This document shows positions 32,510 to 44,800 of a DNA stretch of 64,000 nucleotides, piece after piece. The stretch's first letter is position 1; each line of letters opens with the position of its first letter. The DNA lies in contig JALRMH010000076.1 of assembly GCA_026119935.1 (NCBI GenBank), positions 1 through 64,000 of the forward strand. The letters run 5' to 3'. Origin of the DNA: Endothia cerciana (Eukaryota; Ascomycota; Sordariomycetes; Diaporthales; Cryphonectriaceae). The position numbers and the translations under genes are program-made. Under the pieces are notes generated by a model, which worked only from the letters and a program-made list of their open reading frames with translations, ran no database searches and was not told the origin of the DNA.

Positions 32510-34138
32510 TCACAATGTGTACCTGAATCCCAGTGCTCGGTCGCCTCTGCCCTGAGATACGGCTTCTTCACCGTCGACCCTCTGCTGCACCAGCCGGTCC
32601 CGTTTTCCGTTGACTCTCCTGTAGCCTACAACCAAGATCATCCAAGCTATCATTCCGGTAACAATAAAGCCAATTTCTAGACTGTGGCCGAGTATATACC
32701 TCGGCGCGTCTTGAGCGCGGTAAAAATTGGATGCCATAGCTAAGAGTCACGCATGTTAGCCATCTTTAGCATATACACAGCTAGAAGTACGGAGCTTTCG
32801 CATACCGCCAGCCAGATTACCAACGCTGATCTGGATACCCATACCCACCGCTCTCTTGTAGCTTCCGGCGAGGTTGTTGCTCAACCAAGTGATATTACTT
32901 GGGTGCGTCGGGTATATCGCACACGCCGCAATGAAGACCCCAGAGTAGACCACGCCAGGGCTTGCAGAGCAGAGGCACATGATAAAGCCGGCCAGCATGA
33001 ACCCGAATCCTCCCATGACGAAGGGACTCCGCCTGCGGATATGGTCGGCCCAGTATGCTACGGCGATGGTAAGTATCGACGCCACAGCGTAGATCGGCAC
33101 GGTCAAAAGCTGTGCGACTGCTGACGTGTAACCTAGCTCCTTGATGATCGATGGCAAGAACAATGAGACTCCGTAGAGGGGGCAGACGTAGCCCCAGTAA
33201 ACGACAATGTTGACCCATATCTGCCAGTCGCAGAACGCAGCTTTGACGTGGGCCCATTCGAACTCGTCATCTGCCAAAGTGACCCCCCCTGTCTCCGCGC
33301 TTTCAGCATCTTTTCCATCCTCGGCAAGCCGCCAGGCCGCGAATTCTCTCTCCCGGGGTGTAAGGAATGGGGCGGTTGAAGGAGAATCGTAGACGAAGAA
33401 ATAGGCGACCACAGCGACGACGGTCGTCACAAGACCCTCGAGGATGAATATCCACCTCCAACCCCGTAGACCTCCGACTCCGTCCATGAAAGATATCCCA
33501 TACGCCAGGAGTCCGGAAAAAGCACCCGCGATGCTAGCCGCACTAAAAAAGTAAGCTTGCCGGACTTGGACTTCATATCTGGTGTACCACAGCGTATTTA
33601 AGTAGACGATGCCGGGGAAGAGCCCTGCCTCCGCCACTCCCAGAAAGACTCTCGCTGTGATCAGCCCCGCGAAGCTTGTCACGATGCCCATGAGTGTCAT
33701 AATGATGCCCCAGGCGACCATGATGCTTGGCAGCCAGACCGAAGGTCTGAATCTTTTGAGCAGCATGTTTGACGGGACTTCGAAGGCCGAGTATGTGAAG
33801 AAGAACGCCGTGAGGCACCAGTTATACTGTGCGTCTGTCATGTGGAGGTCCTCCTGCAGGCCTTCAATCTTGGTGTTGCCGATATTGCCTCGGTCGAGGA
33901 AGGACAGGAGGTAGAGAATCGTCAGCATGGGAACCAGGTGCAAATCCAGTTTGCGGAGGACCTTGGATCGAGATATCTCTGTGTGCTGGCCTGGTGTAAC
34001 GGCCCTGGCTGCCTGTTCCAGGTGTAGTGCATCGCCGACAGCTTTCTCGTCCAGGCTTGAGTCGGTGCTTGGATCCGTACTCCCGTTGACGCCCGTCATC
34101 TGATCTGTCGAAGTTGGTGTATGCATCTCTAATGGCAT
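32510..34138 (-). CDS. MFS transporter, anion:cation symporter (Dal5/Tna1-like) type
   Basis: Two exons, 34138..32806 and 32739..32510, encode 520 aa; the 66-nt intron (GTATGC...CTTAG, phase 1) joins VGNLAGG to AMASNFYRAQDAPRY. The family start LRKLDLHLVPMLTILYLLSFLDRGNIGNTKIEGL is complete, and I count about 12 membrane segments. WYTRYEVQVRQA, GWRWIFILEGL and the C-terminal RYILGHSLEIGF are typical of the fungal allantoate/nicotinate permease group, which imports small organic anions with protons across the plasma membrane. A hydrophilic N-terminus of about 60 residues precedes the first span. Substrate cannot be told from sequence. Its stop lies 178 bases from that of the fumarate-reductase-like gene. 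Confidence 0.93.
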
Positions 34139-37100
34139 TGATGGTACTTTGACGTGGTTGGTGATCGGTTCAGAGGACTAGAACGAGCCGGTAGGGAGAC
34201 AGCACTATGAATGGTTCAGGGAGTTAATATTTTTCAGCTTTTGGGCAGGGTCGATGATGAGGAGATGTTTCTGTGCGACTGGTTGCCCATTTTCTCTGCG
34301 GTGCAGAATTCGGGTGTCCTCAGCACCCTAGTTGCCGATCTTCTTTCCTACTTGTGAACTCAATGGAGAGAGTGGGTAGCGCGAAGCAGCACTGGCCTGT
34401 CGTGAAGACTGGAAAACTTCCCCGCAAAGACCCGCCGGGGGATCAGCAGTGCCAGTGGTGACAAAGGGCCAAGCTACCTAAGAACTCGGGTCAAATGAGC
34501 CCGTTGCTTCACGCCAAAACGCGCCTCGGGTTCTGCCCGACCTTCTTCCCCCGTACTTGTGCGCCACTGCAACCTGTTCCGGGTTCGGGCTCAGGTGTAC
34601 GGCTCGCGCGTGTAGCCGGGGCCTATATCGCCGCGCTGTTGCGACGTGAACATCATTCCCTCCTCTCCTTCTTTTTTCAAACTTGAGACGGGGCCCTCAA
34701 AAAGGGAGGTAATGCAGCAAAAGCAAATGAGTCGCCGCCCCCGTACAGACGGACTTTACTCTTAAGGAGATGTCAACTCAGTCACGCTGATAATTGAAAT
34801 CATGGCTTCGACATGCTTCTCCGAGAGTGCACCCACATGCCAAAGACACCACGTGCAATCTCTCCTCCTCAACATCCTGTCTATGCCGTTTCCTCTACAC
34901 AAACATATCGAGCCAATTTTCCAGTGGGTAAGATGGAAGCTCTGAAGAGCTGTCAGGAAGTCAATGCCAGTGAGAGATTCAGGCACTAAAATGTAGACTA
35001 ACAAGCCGACAAGGTATCATCCCGAAGACCATATAACCCTGACTCACATGCTACTATGGCGTATGAGGTGAGATGTCACCTTACCAGTACCTATGTACAG
35101 ATGATCATCCTACGGAGGACCATTCCATGGGCTCTGCCACCAGGGCACATCAACTCATGGTTCATGCCACCGAGGCAAGAAGACTTTGCATCGATTAATT
35201 AATCCAAACTCTTGAAACCACGAAATATTACAAGAATGTCAAGGTCTGACAGCTCTTGTTCCCACACGTCGGCCGTATGCTAATCGAGACTCAGCCGTTC
35301 AGTGCGGAGGAGGGATTGCCGATTCTTTCGTATAATCCCAAAATTCCTGCAATCTCGCTCCCTGTCAGATAAATAAAGAGGGCTCCTTTATACTGTGTAA
35401 TGGAGCTAGGTCTGTTCTATGTATCATGCAGCATCGGCGAATTTCTAGAGGTATTCGGGGAATTCACATGGGTCAGGTCTGCCTAATATCCCGCTAAACC
35501 CTGCGCTCAATATGTATTTATCAGGACTTCTCACCTGTGTAGGAGTTAGCGTCTCTACAAACCGTTACCAAAGGGACGCATTTGCAGCGTGTACCGAACA
35601 ATATCCACATCTAGACACCACACTTAAAGTAATACTGCCACTTGAGGATGAACGAACGCACTGGTCAAGACCACCTTCCGACCTTCTAGAGCCGCATCAA
35701 CATCCGTTCTTGATCCTTGAGCAATGTCACTCCAAACTCCTTGCATTCAGAGAACAGCCTTGGAATGACACAGTCTCCGACCTGAACTTCCGAAGCGCAG
35801 CTTCCCAATCACTTGCCGTCCAGCATGTCTTCTCTACGCGTTGGCGACGTACACTCCTGCGGCTCTTTTTCATCAATGATGCTCACAGCGTTCCCTTGCC
35901 CGATAGTAGTTCTGCTGCCAACATCTTTTCCAACCTCTCCGATCCCTACGCCAAAGTCTCGCCGACAGATTGTGCATGTTCAACGTCTCATGGGCCGGTT
36001 TTTACGAATTGATCGTGCTCTGTTGTCTAAACAAGACATGGAACAGTATCACTTACTCTCAGAAGACGAAGACATCGAGGCGTGGTGAGCTGAAGACATG
36101 TTTCCACCGGGACCCCATCTGGTGCATGGACTTTGTGCTGTATGTGAGACGCGCCTTCAAGGAACATCGGTGGCTCTCGTGGACGGATGAGACATGGGCC
36201 TTTTAGAGCACCAAGGCTTTCAACTTCTCATTTGCAGGTGGGTAGGTCTGGCCCTATCGATGTGTCTTGGTAAATCGCTAACGTCATTCATCCGTTAGTC
36301 CTTCAATACATTAGCCGGATTCCTCTGGGAGAAGTGCCGACAACCTCACTCATCGCGAAGGCTGCCACTGGCATTACACAAGTCTAATCGAGGCTCACGT
36401 TTCACGATGTCCTCGCAGACACTATCTACACTCGCTATTTTTGTCTCTGCGAAACGAATGGAAGCTTGGAGACTGCTGCGTCGCAGCCCGGCGAGTTAGG
36501 AAGCGAATTGGGCCTCGGATCGGCTGGTGACGATGGGAGGCGGTGCAATCAGCGATACAGCAAGGGGCTTTCAGTGTGGCAAGAAAGATGCCGCTGGATG
36601 CCCCTACGAAAATGATAAGTAGGCCCGACTCGTGCTGACGGAAGGAGGTGGGGGTGGTGCTCGAGAATGGATGTGAGCGGCGGCATGGCGATCAGGGCCT
36701 TGACAATGAAATAAAGTGGTCCAAGGGGTTGGACTAGTTCTTATGGCAGCCTCTGGGCTTGGGCCTAGAGCATGGCCTATTTGATATATCGATAGGTCCA
36801 ACAGACTGCTATCTAAATCAGTACAGATACGAACAAAGGGGTCAGGTCTGAGGCCTCATCTGGCCCCGTTCAATTTCCTCTTGATCGTGCCTCGGAGATT
36901 GTTCCTGAACATCGATTCCCGCCGAACGACCATAGGCCTTCGAAATCTTGAAAATATCACGTCTCTGGATTTAGGCATGCAAGTAGCGCGTGCCTGGGGC
37001 TCTTTAGCCACGAATAAGAGAGGCGGTGGTGGGTTTTCCTGTAAGAAGACGCAGATCATTTTCGGCACTACGTGGGGCGAGTGGCTCTTTTGTTGATAGT

Positions 37101-37327
37101 AAGGTCCACACCGGCCAAGAAACTACGCCCCAGGGCCAGTGTGATGATCTGTATCAGGCCACGATGCCCTCGTTTTAGGAAGTGCCAAGGGCTTGTAGAA
37201 ACGAGCCCTGAACAGAGAATCCGGCGATAGTTACACATAAAAAGCCTCATCAACTCCCTTGAGGAGCTCTGTAGCTGAGAAATCAAGCTTTCACACCCGT
37301 TTATTTAACATCTTTTGGTCCTGGCTT
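34139..37327. other. Long gene-poor region
   Basis: More than 3 kb without a supported gene. Between 35512 and 36200 two plus-strand frames have coding-like composition, including a piece with LLSKQDMEQYHLLSEDEDIEAW near 36030, but no start, splice structure or family could be assigned. They may be a decayed gene. The left part holds the transporter promoter. Confidence 0.45.
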
Positions 37328-37579
37328 CTATTTACGGCCTACGATCTCTTTCAGATTTCGAATGTCTTCAACCGACGGGTTCGAAGGCAGTTGATCGACA
37401 AGTAAATCATGATAGCTGAATATCGATCGTGGTCTGGCGTTTTGCCGCTGGAATTGCTCAACCCAAAATAGGCTTGGAATGCCATCGTCTCGAATTCCAG
37501 CTGCACATGACCCAAGCTCTTCGGCATATGCGTTCCGATCATCCAGAGTTCTCGCCACTTGAATTCCGTGGACCGCCAT
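37328..37579 (-). CDS. Possible small protein of 83 aa, unknown
   Basis: A minus-strand frame from an ATG (MAVHGIQVARTLDDRNAYAE) to a stop, with even, protein-like composition: RDDGIPSLFWVEQFQRQN, then IFSYHDLLVDQLPSNPSVED and IRNLKEIVGRK. The text reads like the conserved end of a soluble protein, not random open frame. There is no signal peptide or membrane span. It might be a stand-alone small gene or the last exon of a gene whose upstream part I could not find or that has decayed. No family recognised. Confidence 0.4.
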   Translation of the reverse strand: MAVHGIQVARTLDDRNAYAEELGSCAAGIRDDGIPSLFWVEQFQRQNARPRSIFSYHDLLVDQLPSNPSVEDIRNLKEIVGRK

Positions 37580-37967
37580 CTTCGTGATGCTTCGTGAGTT
37601 ACAATGAAACCAGCTAAGGGAGCCACTCTGTCGTCTTTTCTTTATTAATTTCCTGTGGCTTGTTCCTGCCCCTGAGCTCGCGGCATTACAGGCCCGCACA
37701 AAGAAACTACCTAGAGCACAGGGGCACAATGCTTGACGATAATTTGAAGCTTCCAGAACGGCAGAAAAAGTTACCGCATCCACTCACGAAATTCTGCTCT
37801 CCAAAATTGTCCCGTATAGATGACAAAGCGGAACGCCGTTAGTTATATCTGAACTACAAGCAGCTTCGGCTCGGGGCACCGATTGTTACCCTGCACACCC
37901 TTCGTTTTGGGCACCCCTCTTCCGAATTTTGCTCTAGGTACTACCGAATTCATTGGAGACCGCCGAC

Positions 37968-39941
37968 ATGGCCAAAGCAGCAACCGAATCCCCTTCTCTG
38001 ATGACTGGCAATGCGGTTACGTCGGACTTACCTATCCATGAACACATGTCCTCCCTGAGACAGCTCCAGCTCGGCGTGACTTTCGCGGAGTACGCGCACC
38101 ACGCCTCGATCACTCGGGCTAAGGAGAAACGAGCCAATGAGGAATACATGCGCACACGAGGTCCGGTCACCCTCACTAGTCTGATCAAGGATAGATTCAG
38201 CAAGGGCCACGTACGGGCATTGCAGCAAGTCGAGAGCATAGTCGACCGGACTGAATCTGCGCAGGACCAAAAGTCCGGGCAGAAAGATGACTCAATCATC
38301 CAGACATTGCTGATTGATGTGAAAGACAATGCTAGGCCCTCGACCACGGACGAGCTGCACTTAGCGAATAGGGCCCTTCGCACAGCAGGGTGGGGAAGTG
38401 TCTTCTACCTCATCACAACAGACGTCCTTGGACCTTCAAACACGCCGTGAGTACCCTGATGTGGAAATCTTCTGGTATCATCATCTTACTTACCGCTTGC
38501 ACAGATGGGCCTTCGCGCAGACGGGATACGGTCCAGGCGTCGCTATGTATGTTGCCTTTGGAATGCTCTCGGCCTAGTACGTCTGATCCATGCCATCTTC
38601 GCCTCTTATCTATGACCTAACAAAAGCAGTTCTGGTTGGCTGTTGTGGAAAATGTTTCTCGGTCTGGATTCGCATCGTTACCCTCTGAGGAATTACGCCG
38701 ACATATTCTTGCGCCTGTTTGGACCTGGTGCTGGATGCTTTGTTCACCTTGCCCAGGTAGTCCAGCTGATCCTCTCAATTGCGTATCTCATTCTCCTGAA
38801 CGGCCAGGCGATCTCGCAGATCTCACAAAAAACGTCAGGGGTGAATGGGCTTTGTTTTATTGTCTGTGTCCTGATCTTCACCTTGGTTGGCATGGTGGCC
38901 GGCCAGGTTCGGACTCTCCAGCGTTTTGCTTGGCTGGCCAATTTCTCCGTATGCATCCAGCTCATCCAGGTATTCATCATGTGAGTACCTCCCCCAGATA
39001 CCACAGCATTGTTAATTTCTTACGTGTCAAATAGTATGGGGCTCGTAACGTATTTTGCACCTAATTACGCCGCCATTGAGGCATCGTTCGGTATGCCACC
39101 GGGTCCGATCCGGACGTTCGCAGGAACGCCACCTGACGGACTCAAAACAGGCGGTAGTGGCGCTGGGGCTGGAATTAACGCCGCTTCACAAGCCGTCTTG
39201 GCATACGGAGGCGCCATGTTCTTTCCGGCATTCATGGCTGAGATGCGCCACCCCATGGACTTCTGGAAGGGGATGATCTGCGCTCAGGCACTTCTCACCG
39301 TTGTGTATGTCGTCTTCGGCGCACAGGTCTACCGACATTACGGTCAGTATTCGTACCTTCCAATCGTGCAGGGCATCGGCAACTACGGTTGGCAGACAGC
39401 CTTGAACGTTATGTCGATGCTGGCCGGCCTGATCGCGACTTGCCTTTACACGAATATCGGGTTGAAGATTGCATACGTCGAGGCCTTGCAGCCTTTCGGA
39501 TTCCCGCCCCTGACGACGAGGAAGGGAAAGTTCTGGTGGGCGGTAATGGCCCCCGTAGTCTGGACTGTCGGATTCGTGATAGCTCCAGCAATCCCACAGC
39601 TATCCTCCGTATCGAGCTTCGGCGGTGCGCTATTTGGGATCGGGTTCAGCTACATCTTCCCTGCCCTCGGTGCGCTAGGCTATTTCATCCGCGAGGACGC
39701 TATCGTGGCCGACGTTGAGACTTTCGATGAAGCTAACCGGACCTACAACTACATGGACCATGGCTGGAAGCGCTTCCTCCGGGCTTTCAAGAAGCGGCCT
39801 CTCTTTCACTTGTGGAACTTGATATATTTACTCTGCTCACTGGGAGGTTGTGTCCTCGGATGCTATACTGCGATCAAACAGATGATACTTATCTTTCAGT
39901 CGGGCGTTGTCACGAGCTTCACTTGCGCTAGTCCAGTCTAA
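37968..39941 (+). CDS. Amino acid/auxin permease (AAAP) family transporter
   Basis: Four exons, 37968..38446, 38505..38576, 38630..38980 and 39035..39941, encode 602 aa; all three introns are 53 to 58 nt in phase 2. The transporter core begins near residue 137 with AGWGSVFYLITTDVLGPSN, then PWAFAQTGYGPGVAMYV, SGWLLWKMFLGLDSHRYPLR and LNGQAISQISQ. About 10 to 11 membrane segments follow. The conserved GAMFFPAFMAEMRHPMDFWKG and the cytosolic end identify the Aa_trans (PF01490) family, so it likely imports neutral amino acids across the plasma membrane. The hydrophilic N-terminus of about 130 residues is long and may carry regulatory or ubiquitination sites. The ATG at 37968 is used because the earlier in-frame start is TTG. 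Confidence 0.92.
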
Positions 39942-40920
39942 GCATTATTACCTTACTAGTCGAGAGCGGTATGAAGGAAGCGGTATGAAGGAAGCCGGAA
40001 AGTCGGAAAGCCTAGGGATGTGCATTTCGTTTTCGAAAATCTCCATGAGCCCAATAAAGACCGAAGTCAGAATCCATTTTGGTCCTGCATGCAAAGGCGA
40101 TTTGTTCAAGATGACCCTTCATACGAGGGGGCGAAAGCGAGCATCGCTGTTGCTTCATGACGTACGAATAGAATTCGACTTTGGACGTGTGAAAAAGATA
40201 AAATAAAATAAGTACACCGCTATATTAGACCACATGATGTTCTTGCAAGTCGATGGTATCCCAGAAGGATGGCAAGTATGGATGGCGACAAGGAATTTTG
40301 ATTCTCACTGTGGGGCCTTTTGCTGCCCTCACGAGCAGTCTCTCCATAGATCCAGAAGTCAGACCAAGAACATATTTTCAGAGACTTGCCGAGGAGTTTT
40401 GCAAGGCGAGGATGGCTCTGCGTCTGATGGCAGGAATGATGTAGCGTTGCAGTCGTGGCTGGCAGCCTAGGCTGACTGTCATTTCGAACTTCTCTTGCTG
40501 TAATAATGTGGCGAGGATTTCTAGTAGGTTAACTAGGCTAAATATAATAGGTCTATAGTGGGAAAGGAAAAAAGGAGTTCGATGTAGCCTCGCTACCCTC
40601 GCCTGTCGGCCGACGGACATGTCCCGCATTATGCAAGGACTGATCATGTGGCTCAGACCGTTAGCACGGTCCTTGTCTCTCCCCTTTTCAGCGCGATGTA
40701 CGATTTTCTGGCCTGTCAGAGGTAGCCTTGTTTCTAAGTGCTATGGGAGATGAGTCAAGACGTCAAGCATATCTCAGTGAGACCAATTGTAAGTCGTTCG
40801 ATGCGTTGATTGAGGGCAGCACAGACCCATACTATCTGTTGCCTAGTGCCTAAGCCGATCGACTCAATCTCAGAACCCATTCTAGAGACAGATGCGACGC
40901 AGTACTCCCAGAAAGCAACC

Positions 40921-40970
40921 TAACCAAAGCGCCCGCAGCCTAACCAAAGCGCCCGCAGCCTAACCAAAGC
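40921..40970. repeat. 20-bp tandem repeat, 2.5 copies
   Basis: The unit TAACCAAAGCGCCCGCAGCC occurs at 40921-40940 and 40941-40960, and its first half again at 40961-40970. Confidence 0.95.
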
Positions 40971-41095
40971 AGAAGCAAGGCAATCGAACGACGTAAGAGA
41001 AAAACAGAAACCATTTCTAAGCCAAATCAGGTGCTAGCCTGGGGATCATCCATATTGGTGTGTGTAGACCCTGCCATCCTCTGTCAACAGATCCT

Positions 41096-41187
41096 GGGGG
41101 CGGGGGGCGGGTTTTTTTTTTGGGGGGGTTTTTTTTTTTGGGGGGGGGGTTTTTTTTTTTTGTGTGTGTGTGTGTGTGTGTGTGTTC
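41096..41187. repeat. G-run, T-run and GT microsatellite tract
   Basis: Purine/pyrimidine blocks alternate: G runs of 4 to 10 separated by T runs of 9 to 12, then about 12 GT units. Four or more G runs on one strand give quadruplex potential. It lies about 180 bases past the stop codon of the 139-aa gene, in its 3' flank. Confidence 0.9.
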
Positions 41188-41369
41188 TTCCCCCCTCCCC
41201 CCATCCATATGTCCACCACTCCTATACCCCGTCCCAGTAAAGCCATGCTCACCTAACCGGGGTTTTTTGGTTGGTGGTTTCTTTCCGCGGGCGTTGTTTT
41301 ATAGTGATTTGCCTCCCTCGTCAACACTGGTGATGGTGGCCGGATGAAGGCCGGATGAAGTCGTGGTGT

Positions 41370-41849
41370 TCATGAGAGTCCACGAGCCTGGGTCAGCTCT
41401 TCCACGAAGGCATCTAGATGCTTCCGCTTTTTGGAGTAGTATGCTGATGCACCCCGTGGGCGTTCCCGATAGATGGTGGGGGAGTAGTAGAGTTTGGGAT
41501 ACTTGGCAGCTTCCCTTACGCTGTAGGTTAAATTGGCTTAGCAATGAACATGGAGAGTGGATGCCACCGGGTTCACTTACCATGAGTCGGTGGGCTTGTC
41601 GCAGTTGTGCCACCATGTAGAGTGCCTGTTCCTGGGTCTGTGGCGGTAGCTTTCTATGGAGCATTCGGGTGGGCAGGTCCAGTATTTGCGGCCGAGCTCT
41701 TCTAGTTCCCATGAGCTATATCGGTGTTTGCCAAGGAGGTGATGTTTGGCGAGTGAGTCGTTGATCTTCTGTTTGGCCTTGCCGGCCTTTTCTTTGAGTT
41801 TGCGGGCAACCGCCCGCACGGCGTTCTTGATGTTGTTGTTGGAAGTCAT
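41370..41849 (-). CDS. Basic 139-aa protein, unrecognised
   Basis: Two exons, 41849..41581 and 41520..41370. The 60-nt intron begins GTAAGT and ends CTACAG with a GCTAAGC-like branch region, and phase 2 joins KPTDS to CVREAAKYPK. Splicing turns two short unrelated-looking frames into one coherent protein. It starts with a Lys/Ala-rich amphipathic helix (MTSNNNIKNAVRAVARKLKE), then HHLLGKHRYSSWELEELGRK, a short Cys/His/Trp-rich part (WTCPPEC, WWHNC) and a basic C-terminus with PTIYRERPRGASAYYSKKRK. No signal peptide or membrane span. I recognise no family. The charge pattern would suit nucleic-acid or membrane binding, which is inference. Confidence 0.68.
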
Positions 41850-44800
41850 TTTGGCGGTGGTGTGAGAAGTTGAGTGGGTAGTTGTGTGTGAGAATTTGAG
41901 TGTGGGTCGTTGGGTGTGAGCAGTTGGGTGTGAGCAGTTGTAGTTGTTATCATGCCGGTAAGTTGTCTTGAATCTTTGTTATGCAATGGGGGTTACCGGC
42001 ATGATGAAGAGAAGGGAAAAAAATCCGAGTCCGGTCTCTGGGAAAACGCTTCCATTTTATAATCTGGACGAGGCTGCAGTGGCCCTCGCGAGCAATGACC
42101 GGCGCAACAAGACTCCGACCCATCTTCTCCACCTGGAGGCAGTTGTTTCCTAGTTTCGAATGCAGATCACGACTAGTGTGTTGGTAGTCCTGCAGGTTAC
42201 AGCCTGAAAACGAGGCTAGCCTCGCCTAGTTTGTACGAGGCACGGTCCGGAACGTTGAAAACTGGCCAGAACATAGCGGCCACAGGCCTGATGACTCTCT
42301 TTCCCAGCCTCATGATTCTTTAGTTAGAGATCAATTCGAGTGTCGCCGCATGTGCGGCCCCATCATGCCTCATCGATTGCACTACAATGTCTGGTCATCC
42401 TGCTTCGCTTCGCTTCTGATCGTTCTGGACAGATCGATATGATTCTTGTCGTTTCTGATCGGCGTAGATATCTCGCTCATGGACCTGATGACCCCCCTTT
42501 CCCAACCCCCTAACTTCTTCAGTCGTACGAGAATACTATTGCCGTCACACATGCTCCATTAGCTACCGATTCACGCAGGCAAACCTATGACGAGCTGGAT
42601 CGATCCTTTAGCTATCTCTGGTTTCTAATGATTCTCAACATACGATAACATTCTATCGAGTTCTGCTCGTGTAGTCATCGCGCTCACATTATGACGCGCT
42701 GTTTCTAGTTCATATATGGCGCACAGCGCAATGGACAGATATCACAATGTTTGGGCGAGGGATAGCCTACGTACTTGACTCTCAACCCAGAAAGTCGAAA
42801 AAGCATACAGCGAGGAAGAAGGCCCAGGCGGCCACGGGCCACGGCAATTCAGAATAGGTTTAGGTACTTCAAAAGTGAGGGCACACCTATAGAACCATGT
42901 CGATCCCGATCGGACTGAACCTGTGACAGTGGCTGCATAGGTCATAGATAGCATAGTACAATAGCGAGAAATATGCTGCATGATTCCCACGAGGGGTAAT
43001 CACTGACAACTTGGCGCCTAGAACATTCGAGGCTCGAATGCGCTCACACTGAGCGCATCACATCGATCAACGACAGCGTATGGGGAAAGACTGATTGGGG
43101 CCTCGCAGGGGCAAGCTCACGGACCGGCATCGACTTAGCCGGACTTGTGACTGACACCATAGAAACCTTCAGAAGGGCAAGGATGCTCACATGTGCAACT
43201 AAGGCGCCGAGTCCATCAGGCAGGCGCGAGACCGGCAGGATTCTTACTGTGAACACCAGGTGATACGGCGTCACGACTGTGCGTCACGTCATTTTCATAC
43301 CACCAGTCTCTCAATTGATGAAGCTCACCGGCACAAGACCGGGCCATTAGCCTCGAGCATCTGGAGCCGGTCTAGCACAGCACAAATGAATTGACAGTTC
43401 CTAGAATGGGGAGTGGCTCTCTAAATTTCCAATAAAGCTCTATAAGTATTCCATACCGAATTGGACAATGTTCAAATAAAAAGTGTCTCGTGGAGAAAGG
43501 AGCGGTGCTGATACAGTCAGTGGTAATAGTGATGGCTCTTTATTGATGACGTAAGCGAGGCTGCCCAGCCCACAAGCCCTCGGCGGGCACCCTTCAGCCG
43601 TAGCCGTTCTTCGAAGTACGGCGACATCTGGAATAACGCCCTTCTGCACTTCTCGTACTGTCCCGGAAAGAGCAGGGCCCGTAGATGAACGATTCCTTGT
43701 GCGACTATCCTGCCTTCTGTGCCGTGATGTGCCCTCGGGCCGTAATATTATTAGTAGGGGTCTGTCAGAAAGGGGAACCTTGGAAGGTGCTAGTTCCTAG
43801 AGTAATGCCACACTGGCCGTATGTGGTGAGGACCCTTGCTTGCCGGTCATTGGACATAAGCCATTACCAGAGCACTTCAAGGCGAAGCGCCTGCCCATTT
43901 TGCTTGGAGACCTTGCCCTACCTCTCGACCAATTCGTAGGCAGCGGTGCTGTCCGGCCATACCTGAAGGTAGACTTTCAGCCTGAGGCCTTTCTGTAGTA
44001 GTTGAAGGATCTGCGATTACGATGCGGCCTATCCGAGTGCGCTTACACTTAGTCGGTGGCACAGGCGGCTTAGGAACAGGCCTGTTCCGAAGCCTTCTTG
44101 TCCCCCTTCGGTATGCAGTTGACTCGTGCGTGAATTAACCAGGGCTCGAATCCGATGCGTGGTTTGGATAGCTCTCAATGTACCCAATGCGGCACAGCGA
44201 AGAACCCAGGTTATCGAGATATCCGCAGCTGCTGTGGATTGCGTATGGTCTGACGGTTGTAAGGAACGGATGGATAGTCATAAGGATAGGGCATCTAGAC
44301 GCTTCCGTACATACAGTCATCCGCTGCACTGATTCCTTGAAAGCTGATCACTTCATCTGCTGATGTTCAGCGTGCCCTCTTTTGCCCTGGCCTCAGCTGA
44401 CAGCCCTGTGCATCGTGGAGCAGGATCAGAGTCTGTGGTCCTGCTCCATGTTGGGTTACCGTATCCTAACCCTGTTCTGGGTCGCTAGCCCCCATCTAGA
44501 TTGACTCTGGCCGGGACGAGGGTGCTCTGAGAGCAGACTGTGCATTCTGGATCTGGGTCGACGACCATCACCCTTGCAGTCGCTCTGGTCAAGGCGAAGG
44601 AACTGGTGTTGATGGGATGGTCGCGATGCGCGTCTACCAGCTTGAAGGACTTACCTAGGCGACCGGCACCACTCTAGGTGCTCAGGGTGTTGTCAACTTG
44701 TCCTCAGCAGTGCGAGCCCGGAGTCGGTGATATCGCGAGCCTTCTTCTCGTGGAGTCGTGCAGACACCGTGGTGCTGGTACTCGGGATGGAGAGTAACCT

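Larger units (their letters stand above)
39942..41369. other. Intergenic region with tandem repeats and a G/T tract
   Basis: Contains a 14-bp duplication (about 39966-39993), a 20-bp tandem repeat (40921-40970) and a striking G-run/T-run/GT tract (41096-41187). No supported gene. The small gene that follows reads toward it from the right. Confidence 0.6.

Noticed and set aside
35512..36012. 166-codon plus-strand frame as a gene
   Set aside because: No family, poor coding pattern, and a competing frame overlaps it; kept only as a note on the region.
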